A stretch of 64,000 bases of DNA, from the NCBI RefSeq assembly GCF_029223525.1, contig NZ_JARHTQ010000002.1:549013-613012 (forward strand), given 5' to 3'. This stretch comes from Streptantibioticus ferralitis. GTDB lineage: Bacteria > Actinomycetota > Actinomycetes > Streptomycetales > Streptomycetaceae. Made by a program: the position numbers and the translations under genes. The notes under the pieces were generated by a model. The model was not told where the DNA came from. It saw only the letters and a program-made list of their open reading frames with translations, and did not search any database. This document shows positions 41,733 through 50,644 of the stretch, piece after piece. The stretch's first letter is position 1; each line of letters starts with the position of its first letter.

Positions 41733-42443
41733 CTACCACGGCACGGCGGTTCCGTCCCACGAGAAGAACCCACCAGTGGGGCCGTCCTCCGGCAGCAGCG
41801 CCAGACGGACGGCGCCCGCCGCGCCCTCGGCCGGATCTCCGGCGCTGGCGGCGGCGCGTTCGTTGAGGTCGGTTGCCCGCAGACCGGGCGCGAGCGCGTT
41901 CACCTTGAAGCCGTCACCGGCGAGCGCCTGCGCGTAGAACACCGTCAGCGCGTTCAGCGCGGTCTTCGACGACCGGTAAGCGGCCCCCGAGCCCGCCGGG
42001 AACCGCGACTCCGGTCCCGTACTCCAGGCCAGCGATCCGGTTCCGCTGGAGACGTTCACGATGCGAGGCCTGGTGGATTGACGCAACGCTGGCAGGAACG
42101 CGTTGGTGACGGCGATGACGCCGAACAGATTCGTTTCATACGTACTGCGGAAGCTGTCGACGTCGGCGTCGACCGCTGACCTGCCATCGACCATGATGCC
42201 GGCGTTGTTGACCAGGACGTCCAGGGTCTCGACCTGCCGCGCCGCGTCGGCGATGCTCCTGTCATCGGTGACATCGAGCAGCAGCGGCCGGGCGTCGCCG
42301 CCGATCTCGTCGACGGCCCGCTGCCCCCGTCCGGCATCGCGCGAACCGACGTAGACGGTGAGCCCGGCGGCCACCAGCTGCCGAGCGATCTCCTTGCCGA
42401 TGCCCTTGTTGGCACCGGTGACGAGTGCTGTGGAATTGTTCAT
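41733..42443 (-). CDS. Short-chain dehydrogenase/reductase
   Basis: 236 aa. Rossmann motif ALVTGANKGIGKEIARQLVA, LDVLVNNAGIMVDG, Ser in RIVNVSSGTGSLAW, catalytic Tyr/Lys in AAYRSSKTALNALTVFYAQA, and PG motif LAPGLRATDL. The type is often annotated as carbonyl reductase-like. It is divergent from an XRE/MmyB-type regulator with 71 bp between, a recurrent pairing in which the regulator controls the SDR. Substrate unknown. Confidence 0.9.
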   Translation of the reverse strand: MNNSTALVTGANKGIGKEIARQLVAAGLTVYVGSRDAGRGQRAVDEIGGDARPLLLDVTDDRSIADAARQVETLDVLVNNAGIMVDGRSAVDADVDSFRSTYETNLFGVIAVTNAFLPALRQSTRPRIVNVSSGTGSLAWSTGPESRFPAGSGAAYRSSKTALNALTVFYAQALAGDGFKVNALAPGLRATDLNERAAASAGDPAEGAAGAVRLALLPEDGPTGGFFSWDGTAVPW

Positions 42444-42514
42444 GGTGTCGACGATGCCGCCGGCAGACCGGCCGATCCAGGGACAAGCGATCCCTGGGAT
42501 TCAGGAGGTGGCGA

Positions 42515-43315
42515 ATGGCAAGACAAGAGCTGGCCCGTTTCCTGCGCGACCGGCGCGAGGACCTGCGCCCCACCGACGTCGGCCTGCACACCGGCCCGCG
42601 CCGCCGCACACCCGGCCTGCGCCGCGAGGAGGTCGCCCAGCTGGCCAACATGTCCGTCGACTACTACGCCCGCCTCGAACAGGCGCGGGGCCCACGCCCG
42701 TCACCCCGGATCCTGGACGCCATCACCGCCGCGCTCCGGCTCACCCCGCCCGAGCGGACACACCTCTTCCGTCTGGCCGGCGCGAATCCGACACCACCCG
42801 CCGGGCCGGTGCGCCGGGTCCGCCCGTACGTGGCCGACCTGCTGCGACGGCTGCCTGAAACGGGAGCCATCGTCACCGACGCGACGTACGACGTGATCGC
42901 CTGGAACCCGCTCGCGGAAGCCCTGCTGGGCAACCTCAGGGAGGAGCCGAACCTGGCCCGTCGGCGCTTCCTGCGCCTCGGCCCCGTTGAGAGTTCCAGC
43001 ACCGAGGAGTTCGCCCGCATCGCGGTGGCGCGGCTGCGTAGCGCCGCCGACCGCTATCCCCGTGACGAACCACTCGCCCGACTCCTGGCGGAACTACGCG
43101 CCGGAAGCGAGGAGTTCAGTGAGGTCTGGGACATCAACCCGGTGCACGCTCCCGGCCACCGCACGAAGACGGTGACCCATCCGGAGATCGGCCGGCTGCG
43201 CCTCAACTGCGACGTACTCGCCGTCCCCGACGACGACCAGCAGGTTGTCTTCATCACCGCGGACCCGGGCACTCCGTCCGCCCGGGCACTGCGCCACCTG
43301 ACGCGGGCCAGCTGA
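42515..43315 (+). CDS. XRE-family regulator with MmyB-like ligand domain
   Basis: 266 aa. HTH near residues 10-75 (RRRTPGLRREEVAQLANMSV, DYYARLEQARGPRPSPRILD) and an MmyB-type ligand-binding domain (GAIVTDATYDVIAWNPLAEA, LLGNLREEPNLARRRFL, SEEFSEVWDINPVHAPGHRT, TVTHPEIGRLRLNCDVLAVP). The latter is a PAS-like fold thought to sense fatty acids or small hydrophobics. Strong SD CAGGAGG sets the ATG. Divergent from the SDR it probably regulates. A short 14-16-nt duplication (GGGCCAGCTGACGC) spans the stop codon. Confidence 0.9.
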   Translation: MARQELARFLRDRREDLRPTDVGLHTGPRRRTPGLRREEVAQLANMSVDYYARLEQARGPRPSPRILDAITAALRLTPPERTHLFRLAGANPTPPAGPVRRVRPYVADLLRRLPETGAIVTDATYDVIAWNPLAEALLGNLREEPNLARRRFLRLGPVESSSTEEFARIAVARLRSAADRYPRDEPLARLLAELRAGSEEFSEVWDINPVHAPGHRTKTVTHPEIGRLRLNCDVLAVPDDDQQVVFITADPGTPSARALRHLTRAS

Positions 43316-43500
43316 CGCGGGCCAGCTGACGCGGTCGAAAAGGTCCCTTCGGTCCCCGGCCTGGTCGAACGTCCGCGAAGACGGCCCGACGCCGCCCCCG
43401 CCACGTCCAACGCCTTTGTCAGGACCGCTTACCTTCGTCCCGAACGGCCATGCGGACGTGCGACGTTCGGGAACTGCTGACGCGTCACGTCGGTGGTACC

Positions 43501-43536
43501 CACGGCCCAGCTGGCCGCCAGGCCAACTGGGCCGTG
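43501..43536 (-). terminator. Hairpin after the C-A-T NRPS gene
   Basis: Arms CACGGCCCAGCTGGCC and GGCCAACTGGGCCGTG pair over 16 bp with one mismatch and a 4-nt loop, 45 bp past the stop at 43581. Confidence 0.7.
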
Positions 43537-43580
43537 AGGAGATGGCGTTGCCCGCACGGCGGACAGCCGTGGACGGCAGG

Positions 43581-46373
43581 TCAGGCGGCCAGCTTCGTAC
43601 CTGCCCGGCGAGCCACTGAGGCCACCCGCGCCAGGGTCGGTTCGCGGAGTATCTCGGGCAGTGCGGCCATGAAGGCGGGCTCGCTGTCGGCGGCCAGCAC
43701 ATCGCGGCTGACTCCGGCGAGCATCGCCAGCAGTGTGACCGAGTCGCCGCCCAGCCGGTGAAAGTCGGCCCGGCCGTCCACCCGAGCGCGGTCCACCCCG
43801 AGGGCGTGCGCCCAGACCTGGGCCACCGCCTCCTCGACGGGGTCCACCACCACGGCATCCGTCCGGTCGGTGGCGGCACCGGGCTGAACGTCGAACGGGT
43901 CGGGTAGGGCCCGTACATCCGCCGGAGCCGGTGCCACCTCCGCCGGTTCCACCCGGTGACCGCGGGCCTTGACCTGGTCATCGACGCGTCCGACGAACTC
44001 CAACTCCCCCGACGGCAGCACACGGGCCAGGTCACCGGTGCGGTACAGGCGGGTGCCGTCGGCCAGGGTGGGGAAACGCTCACGGTTCAAGTCGGGGCGG
44101 CCCAGGTAGCCGCGGGCCAACTGCGCACCACCCAGATACATCTCACCCACCTGTCCGGGGGCGACGAACCGGCGGTCGGCATCCAACAGGAAGACCGTGG
44201 TGTTGTCCGCCGGGACGCCGATGGGCACCACCGGGCCCACCCCGTCGGCCTCCGCGTCGAAGGTGTGCGCCGTACAACCGATCGTCGCCTCCGTCGGCCC
44301 GTAGAGATTGATGATCCGGCACTTCGGTCCGAACATCTGCTGCGCCCGCGCGGCAACCTCAACCCGCAACTGCTCACCCACCACGACCACACTGCGGTAG
44401 CCGCTTGGCTTCAGATCGAACCTGCCGATCAGATCAAGATGGGACGGCGTCACGTTCAGCGTGTTGGCCCCCGAATGCCGCAACAGCCGCCGCAACGAAA
44501 GGTGATCCGGGTCGTCACGCATCAGCACCACCTGGCCGCCCGCGAGCAGCGGCAGGAACACCGAGGTCCCCGAAACATCGTGAGAAAGCGAGGTCAGCAG
44601 TGGCAGCTTGGTGTCAGCGTCCACATCGAACTCACTCGTCGCCCAGTGAACGTAGTTCACCAGGTTACGGTGTTCGATCTGGACCCCCTCGGGCCGCCCG
44701 GTCGTCCCCGCGGTGTAGCTGACGTACGCCAGATCACCAGGGCTGATGTCGGCGTCCGCGCCCCTGACCACCGGGCCGTGAGCGCCCGCCAGTTCATCGA
44801 GAGGCAGCGGTCGGCACCCCCCGGGAAGGCAGTGACGCTTGTCGAAGGGGCGCTCCACCAGGCACACGGTGCTGCCCGCATCGCCGAGGAACTCCGCCAA
44901 CCGCCGGTCCGGATGCCGCACGTCCAATGGCAGACAGCACGCCCCCGACCGCAACACCCCCCACAGCCCGGCGATGGCGGCCACCGACCGCCCCGCCAAC
45001 AGCCCCACCACCGTGCCCCGGCCGGCCCCGCTCCGGCGCAATCCTTCAGCCACCACGTCCGCACGCCGACTCAACTCGCCATAGGTGACCGCACCCTCCG
45101 GCCCGCTCAGCGCCACCCGTCCAGGCGCCCGCTCGACCTGCTCACGGAACAGCCGCACCACCGAATGCTGGCTGGGCAGCGGTCGCTTGGTGCGGTTCCC
45201 GGCCCACTGACGATGCTCCAGAGGGGAGAGCGCCTCCTCAAGGACATCGAGCAGTCCCTCCGCGAGTGCCGCGACTCCTGATCCGCCGTACCAGGCCACG
45301 GTGATCTCGGTACGCCCCGCAGTCTCGACCAGGTCGATCTTCGGCGGGCCACCGGGACTGGTGTTGTCCAACGTGTAGACAGCCGTCGCACGGAACGTGT
45401 CGCTGGACAACCCATCGAGGTCGACCGTGCCCAGATGGGATACGAAAGCCCGACCGGTGTAGGTGTCGGTCTCCGCCGCCTTCTTGTCCAGGTCCTCGGC
45501 TCCCGCGCGGAGCAGCGGCAGCGGCAGATTCATGATGGCCGGGTCCGGTCCGGTGGCGAGCTCCCGCCGTTCGGCCATCGCGGTCAGCATGTCACGCTGT
45601 ACCTCCTCCCAGCCGTCTTCTGCCCGCACGACCAGTCGGAGTGGCTGCGCCAGCGTCGCGGTCGATCGGATGTCCGGGGTGTGGCGGCGCAGGTCCACCG
45701 GCACGAGAAATCGGCCGGGGCCGTATGCCGCCGCGAACGCCGCGATCACCTTCGCCGTAGCGCCGAGGTGGGTGCCATCGACCGTTCTACGCCGCCACAG
45801 CGGGCCTGACGAGTTGGTCGGGCGCGGACCGAGCGGCGAGGGGAATTCCATCGTCGGGGCGTCGGACACCGGTGGCGGCGCGTCGGGCGCGCAGATCGCC
45901 CTGATCAGGTCTTCGCTGTTGACGGTGGACGTCGCGCCCAGCGGGTCATGGCCGCGCAGCACTCTGAAGACGTCGGTCGCCCACATCAGCAGGCCACGTC
46001 CGTCCATCACGGCGTGGGCCGCGCGGAACACCACCGTGGACGAGGCACCCGGAAACAGCAGCACCTCGCAGGTTGGGCCGGAGTCGGCCAACTCGGCACG
46101 GAGTGCCGGTGAGTCGAGGCGCTCCCAATTGAACGGTTCCCCATCGAGGAGGCGTACTTCGGGCGCCCTTCCACTGTCCACCCAGTGCTTGTCCTCGCGG
46201 ACCAGCCGAGCGCCCGGGTTGGCCGCCGAGGCGACGGCCACGGCACGGGCCAGTCTGGCGGCCCGCAGTACGCCCTCGCCTTCGACGAGAAGATTGATGG
46301 CGTTGCGGTTGGGCGGGACGCCCAAGAACGCCCATTCAAGGGCGGAAACGGATCTACCATACGGTTGCACCAT
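43581..46373 (-). CDS. NRPS C-A-T protein with truncated A domain
   Basis: 930 aa. Condensation-like domain (about 10-400) with active-site HAVMDGRG. Adenylation core: A2/A3 VSYTAGTTGRPEGVQIEH (Lys of the usual PKG is Glu), A5 NLYGPTEATIG, A7 YRTGDLARVLPSGELE, A8 GRVDDQVKARGHRVEPAEV. Straight after A8 the sequence passes through about 25 Ala/Pro/Asp-rich residues to the carrier domain (DFHRLGGDSVTLLAML): the A-domain C-terminal subdomain of about 90 residues, including the A10 lysine, is absent in frame. A short Arg/Ala tail follows. The ATG at 46373 is preferred over a TTG at 46427. Possibly a loading or condensation enzyme fed in trans, or an inactivated synthetase; no release domain or partner NRPS is adjacent. 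Confidence 0.85.
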   Translation of the reverse strand: MVQPYGRSVSALEWAFLGVPPNRNAINLLVEGEGVLRAARLARAVAVASAANPGARLVREDKHWVDSGRAPEVRLLDGEPFNWERLDSPALRAELADSGPTCEVLLFPGASSTVVFRAAHAVMDGRGLLMWATDVFRVLRGHDPLGATSTVNSEDLIRAICAPDAPPPVSDAPTMEFPSPLGPRPTNSSGPLWRRRTVDGTHLGATAKVIAAFAAAYGPGRFLVPVDLRRHTPDIRSTATLAQPLRLVVRAEDGWEEVQRDMLTAMAERRELATGPDPAIMNLPLPLLRAGAEDLDKKAAETDTYTGRAFVSHLGTVDLDGLSSDTFRATAVYTLDNTSPGGPPKIDLVETAGRTEITVAWYGGSGVAALAEGLLDVLEEALSPLEHRQWAGNRTKRPLPSQHSVVRLFREQVERAPGRVALSGPEGAVTYGELSRRADVVAEGLRRSGAGRGTVVGLLAGRSVAAIAGLWGVLRSGACCLPLDVRHPDRRLAEFLGDAGSTVCLVERPFDKRHCLPGGCRPLPLDELAGAHGPVVRGADADISPGDLAYVSYTAGTTGRPEGVQIEHRNLVNYVHWATSEFDVDADTKLPLLTSLSHDVSGTSVFLPLLAGGQVVLMRDDPDHLSLRRLLRHSGANTLNVTPSHLDLIGRFDLKPSGYRSVVVVGEQLRVEVAARAQQMFGPKCRIINLYGPTEATIGCTAHTFDAEADGVGPVVPIGVPADNTTVFLLDADRRFVAPGQVGEMYLGGAQLARGYLGRPDLNRERFPTLADGTRLYRTGDLARVLPSGELEFVGRVDDQVKARGHRVEPAEVAPAPADVRALPDPFDVQPGAATDRTDAVVVDPVEEAVAQVWAHALGVDRARVDGRADFHRLGGDSVTLLAMLAGVSRDVLAADSEPAFMAALPEILREPTLARVASVARRAGTKLAA

Positions 46374-47243
46374 GGATGGATCCCCGTTCGATTTGCGGGA
46401 TCGGTCGCTGTCAGCCTTGTCAATCAACGTCGATCACGTTTCTTCTATTGCGGTCAAAGATATTTGCAGAAAGCGGTGTTGACCGATGTGGTGGCATCTT
46501 TCGGTCAACGTCCCCCAAATGCCGGGCAGTGCTCCCTCAGTTGAACGTATGCGGGGCACCATTTCGTTTCCGGCCCGATCCTTCCAGCAGAGCTGGGCGT
46601 ACCTGGTCGAACCGATCTCCTTGGGGATAGCCCGAATCGACGCATGTGAAGTATCGAATCCTTCGGTACGCCACCGGTGGTCAACCAAATCCTCAACAGC
46701 CCCGACGCCGTCGAACGCCACCCCCCGGTAAGGCGGGGCTTCGACTCGCGGCCACCGGCCGGCGGCGGGTATGCGCAGCCCCATCCTGGCGCACTCGCCA
46801 ACCCTCCGGCCGCTGCCCTCGTGCCCCCGTCGCCGCCACTTCGAGGCGTTGCGCCCTGCGGGTTGAGCCTGGACGACTCCGTGACGCCCGAGTGGATCCG
46901 GGCACCAATCAGGCACCTGGTACGGCGAAAAGGAATCGGCCCGGGCAGCCCCGAAGTTGCCACCTGCTGGACGAGAGTCAGTACTCGGGGGAATCCGGGC
47001 ACGGTTTTCCCGGTTCCGGGCGACCGAGTGGCCGTTCCCCGACGGGGTGCCTCTCGGACGGGCGGAATCGGACGATCGGGTGCCCGACCAGGCACGGGCC
47101 CGCATCACCACGGAAATCCCCGAGATCCGGGCGAGACACTCGGCGGAAGGCGGTCGTACCGCTCGACACACTGTGCCGATGGCGGACTTCCGCAAGGAGT
47201 GGCCGTCCCGTCGGCCGGTGGCCCTGGTCGGGCGTGGGGTTGC
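46374..47243. other. 870-bp spacer without a recognisable gene
   Basis: Lies between the NRPS start and the histidine-kinase stop. GC is lower near 46380-46480 (NRPS promoter side). Several frames stay open by base composition only; none shows a domain or normal codon bias. One minus-strand stretch, about 46560-46720, has an amino-acid mix like coding sequence (DLVDHRWRTEGFDTSHASI) but no start or family, so it may be a relic. A response-regulator gene expected beside the kinase is not found here. Confidence 0.4.
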
Positions 47244-49013
47244 CTACCGCTGGGGTTCGTTGGGTGTGGGGATGGTCGCGGTGATCCGGAACCCGCCGTC
47301 CGGGCGCGGGGCCGCGCTGACGGTGCCGCCCAGGGCGGTGACGCGCTCGTTCAGCCCGGACAGCCCGTGGCCGCCGCTGGGCAGCGGCGCGGGTGCGGGC
47401 CCGGTGGGTGGGTCGTTGTCGATGACGACCTTGAGCGTGCCGGGCAGGTGCCGCAGTGTGATGCGTACGGGCGCGTCGGCGGCGTGCTTACGGGCATTGG
47501 TCAGACCCTCCTGCACCAGCCGGTAGACCGCGGCCTGCGCCGCCGAGTCCACGCAGGCGGGATCGCCCGCGGTCTCGAAGGTGATGTGCGCACCCGCTGC
47601 CCGCGACTCCTCCACGAGTACGGCCACATCCTCCAGGGTCGGCTGCGGCGCCACGGGGGCGTGGTCGTGCCCGTCCGACTCCCTCAGCACACCCAGCACC
47701 TGGCGCAGCTCGTTAAGGGCTTGGCGGCCCATCTGGCCGATCAACTTTCCTGTTTCAGTGGCCACTTGGTTGTCACCGGCTGCTCCGGCTTCAAGGGCTC
47801 CAGCGTGCACGACCATCAGGCTGACCCGGTGCGAGACGATGTCGTGCATCTCTCTTGCGATGCGTGCGCGTTCCTGCATCCGCGCCTGCGCGGCGAGCAG
47901 GTGCTGTTCGCGCTCCAGACGTTCGGCTCGCTCCTTCAAATTGACCATCAGGCTGCGCTTGGCGCCGCGGTACATGCCCAGCAGCACCGGCACCACCACC
48001 GACGGCACGACCAGGAAGACCGATGCGGGGATGACCCGCGAGGCCACGAAGTGATTGGCGACCGCGCTCCAGGCGATCAGTGTGAGCACAGCCGCCGCGC
48101 AGGCCACGGCCAGATTGCGGCGCGATCGCCCGTACTTGGCCAGGGTGTACAGGCCCACCGGCAGCGCGGCGGGGGAGGGAAGGGTGAACGGCGTCACCGC
48201 GATACAGGCCGCGGCCAGCACAGTGGGGTAGCGGCGCCGCCAGATCAGCGCCAGGCCCTGCAGCACGACCAGGGCGAAGACCACCGGTGCCGGTAGCCAG
48301 AGCATGTGACCGCCGGAGGGGCTCCTGCTGATCACAAGCGCCGCCGGGTTGGTGAGTGGGTAGAGCAGTACGAGCAGGATGTCGAACAGCATCGCTCGCC
48401 GGTGCTCCCACCACCATGGGTGCCGCGGAACCCTCGGGTACAGACCCGCGAGCATGGGTAGCACCACAGCGGCCAGCGCGACGAAGGCCAGTACCAGCGC
48501 CATGCCGGCGCCCGCCACCCCGTGGTGCGGGGCGAAGCGCCGCACATGCAGGAACGCCGCGCCCAGAACGACAGCACCCCCGGCGGCCGCGGACAGGCAT
48601 ACGGTGCGCAGCGCACGTGTGTGCCGTGCCAGCGAGTAGTACGCGACCACCACGGTCAGCACCGACCCGGTACCCAGCAGCAGACCGCAGGAGACCAGCG
48701 CGGCGACCGCGACCGGCCACCGGCGCCTGCCCACCAGTAGCGCCGCCGAAGCCACCGCCAGCCACCCGTACGCCGACTGCGGCAGCGGGCTGTAGATCTC
48801 GCCCAGCGCGAAGGCGGAGCGGACACGGACATCGCAGGCCGCGCATCCGGCCGCAATCAGCAGGTCCAGCACCAGCCGTGCCCATGGGCGCCAACCAACG
48901 GCCCGAACCCGCCACCCGAGGCGCCGCCACCTCTGTGGCTGAGCCTCGTCCAGCGGCGAACCGGAGGCTATCGGAACGCCGTCGGCGACGTTGGACGGGT
49001 GCTCAGCAGACAT
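47244..49013 (-). CDS. Sensor histidine kinase (HisKA_3 type), orphan
   Basis: 589 aa. About ten hydrophobic segments in residues 40-340 form a large membrane sensor. A coiled coil follows (LKERAERLEREQHLLAAQAR), then the dimerisation/phosphoacceptor box ERARIAREMHDIVSHRVSLM (the H in EMHDIVSH) and the HATPase with QEGLTNARKHA and GGHGLSGLNERVTALGG. These kinases normally phosphorylate a NarL-type regulator encoded next door; none is present on either side. The start is uncertain: ATG at 49013 and an in-frame GTG at 49076 both lack a good SD. Confidence 0.88.
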   Translation of the reverse strand: MSAEHPSNVADGVPIASGSPLDEAQPQRWRRLGWRVRAVGWRPWARLVLDLLIAAGCAACDVRVRSAFALGEIYSPLPQSAYGWLAVASAALLVGRRRWPVAVAALVSCGLLLGTGSVLTVVVAYYSLARHTRALRTVCLSAAAGGAVVLGAAFLHVRRFAPHHGVAGAGMALVLAFVALAAVVLPMLAGLYPRVPRHPWWWEHRRAMLFDILLVLLYPLTNPAALVISRSPSGGHMLWLPAPVVFALVVLQGLALIWRRRYPTVLAAACIAVTPFTLPSPAALPVGLYTLAKYGRSRRNLAVACAAAVLTLIAWSAVANHFVASRVIPASVFLVVPSVVVPVLLGMYRGAKRSLMVNLKERAERLEREQHLLAAQARMQERARIAREMHDIVSHRVSLMVVHAGALEAGAAGDNQVATETGKLIGQMGRQALNELRQVLGVLRESDGHDHAPVAPQPTLEDVAVLVEESRAAGAHITFETAGDPACVDSAAQAAVYRLVQEGLTNARKHAADAPVRITLRHLPGTLKVVIDNDPPTGPAPAPLPSGGHGLSGLNERVTALGGTVSAAPRPDGGFRITATIPTPNEPQR

Positions 49014-49100
49014 GTGAAGGGCCCAACAGGTGAGTGCGGATGCGTACGGTGAGGGCGTGCCGCCCGGCACGCTCACAGCACAGGACGCTCAGTCACGCTG

Positions 49101-49330
49101 CGGCGTTCCCTGGTCGTTGTCATCCGTGCTCAGGACCTGATCGGCGCCACCCGGGCCATGCTCCTCGCCGACATCGACACACCCGCTCGACCGGCGACCT
49201 GGCCGAACGGCACCGACTGGCGAAGAGCACGGTCTCCCATCACCCGGGCATCCAGCACCGCGCCGGACCGGTCACCAGGACGCGGGTACGCCCGCACGCC
49301 CTGGACCAGCAGACCCGACCGTGCTTCCGC
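49101..49330 (+). pseudogene. ArsR-type HTH regulator remnant with frameshift
   Basis: Two frames together recall the C-terminal winged helix of actinomycete ArsR regulators: LIGATRAMLLADIDTPARP (frame beginning at 49137), then after a shift near 49175-49187 TGDLAERHRLAKSTVSHHPG and VTRTRVRPHAL, matching the usual DLAxxxGLxxxTVSxHLGxL...LVTRTRxGRxVLY. The N-terminal two thirds of the gene are missing. Too degraded for a functional product. Confidence 0.55.
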
Positions 49331-49409
49331 AGTCCTCCGAAAGGACGTCAGCGCCTCCGCAAGTGCGTCAGCACATCGGCCGCGCGTTGGTGGCGCACGC
49401 GGCAGGCGT

Positions 49410-50633
49410 TCAGTTGGCCTGCACGTCAGGGGTGAGGCGGTCGAAGGAAACCATCAGGTGCTCCGGGCCGCGCAGGATGGTGTTTTCCCGGTACGGCGGC
49501 GGATCGGCGACCAGGCGGGGCGAATCCAGTCGGCGGGCCAGGGCGGTCAGGGCGATCTGTGCTTCCGCACGGGCGAGGGTGGCACCGATGCAGTAGTGCA
49601 GTCCTCCGCCGAAGCCGAGGTGGGCATTGTCCGGGCGGTCCGGGACGAACCGGTCGGGGTCGGGGAAGCGCTTGGCGTCGCGGCTTCCCGCGGCGAGCAC
49701 CAGGCGGACCCTGGCGCCCTTGGGGATGGTGGTGCCCGCGATGTCGATATCGGCCAGTGTGCTGCGCCCGGACATCTGCACGGGTGGGTCGTAGCGCAGT
49801 ACTTCCTCCACGAGTGGGGTGGCGAGTGCGGGGTCGTTGCGTAGCCGGGCGAGCACTTCGGGGTTGCGCAGCAGCGCGAGTGTGCCGTTGGCGATCAGGT
49901 TGACGGTGGTTTCGTGACCGGCGATGAGGAGAAGACCGAGCGTGACGCGCAGGTCGACCGGTCCCATCCCACCTGAGGGGTCCTGGCTGAACATCAGGCC
50001 GGACAGCAGGTCGTCGCCGGGGGCGGTATGACGTTGCTGGATGAGGACTTCGAGGTACTGGACCAGCTCGGTCCGGGCTTGTTGGAGTTCGTGGATCTCC
50101 TCGTCGGTCTGGGTGTCGACGGGATCCAGTCCTCGGGTGAGTCGGCGGGCGAGACTGCCGAAGACGGGTTCGTCCTCGCGGGGCACGCCCAGCAGTTCGC
50201 AGATCACGGTGACCGGCAGGGGATAGGCCAGTTCCGCGACCACATCGAGCTGCCCTGGCTGCGGGGTGGTGTGCGCGTCGAGCAGTTGGGTGACCACTGC
50301 GTGGATGTGGTCGCGCATGCCCATGATCCGCGGGATGAATTCCTGGGTGACCAGGCGCCGGAGCTGGTCGTGGTTGGGCGGGTCCTGGACGAGCAGGCTC
50401 CTGGCGGCCGGCCTTGCGGCGTCCTGCGGATTGAGACGGTCGGCGCTGATGCGCGGGTCGTGCAGCAGCTGCGCGATCTCGTGGTAGCCGCTGACCAGCC
50501 AGGTCCCATCGTCCATGCGCGCGACCGGCTGCTGGCGCATCTGCGCGAAGTAGGGGTACGGGTCGGCACGGTTGCCGTGCCGGAGGACGTGTGTGAACAG
50601 ATCGGTGGCCGAACACGGCGTAGTCGTGGTCAT
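49410..50633 (-). CDS. Cytochrome P450
   Basis: 407 aa bacterial class I P450. I-helix LLLIAGHETTVNLIANGTLA, K-helix EEVLRYDPPVQ (ExxR), heme loop FGGGLHYCIGATLARAEAQI with the axial Cys. Hydroxylates a small organic substrate using electrons from the ferredoxin and reductase encoded upstream; the reductase stop is 11 bp before this ATG. The three-gene order ferredoxin-reductase-P450 under a divergent TetR suggests a self-contained, substrate-induced oxidation system, for example detoxification or catabolism, rather than a pathway tailoring step. Confidence 0.93.
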   Translation of the reverse strand: MTTTTPCSATDLFTHVLRHGNRADPYPYFAQMRQQPVARMDDGTWLVSGYHEIAQLLHDPRISADRLNPQDAARPAARSLLVQDPPNHDQLRRLVTQEFIPRIMGMRDHIHAVVTQLLDAHTTPQPGQLDVVAELAYPLPVTVICELLGVPREDEPVFGSLARRLTRGLDPVDTQTDEEIHELQQARTELVQYLEVLIQQRHTAPGDDLLSGLMFSQDPSGGMGPVDLRVTLGLLLIAGHETTVNLIANGTLALLRNPEVLARLRNDPALATPLVEEVLRYDPPVQMSGRSTLADIDIAGTTIPKGARVRLVLAAGSRDAKRFPDPDRFVPDRPDNAHLGFGGGLHYCIGATLARAEAQIALTALARRLDSPRLVADPPPYRENTILRGPEHLMVSFDRLTPDVQAN

Positions 50634-50644
50634 GGGGGTCTCCC

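Noticed and set aside
46700..46770. tRNA-like stretch with a TTCGACTC loop
   Set aside because: I could not form acceptor, D and anticodon arms around it.
46434..47195. 253-codon minus-strand frame between NRPS and kinase genes
   Set aside because: Amino-acid composition and codon bias change along it and no domain is visible; it looks like a chance frame over decayed sequence.
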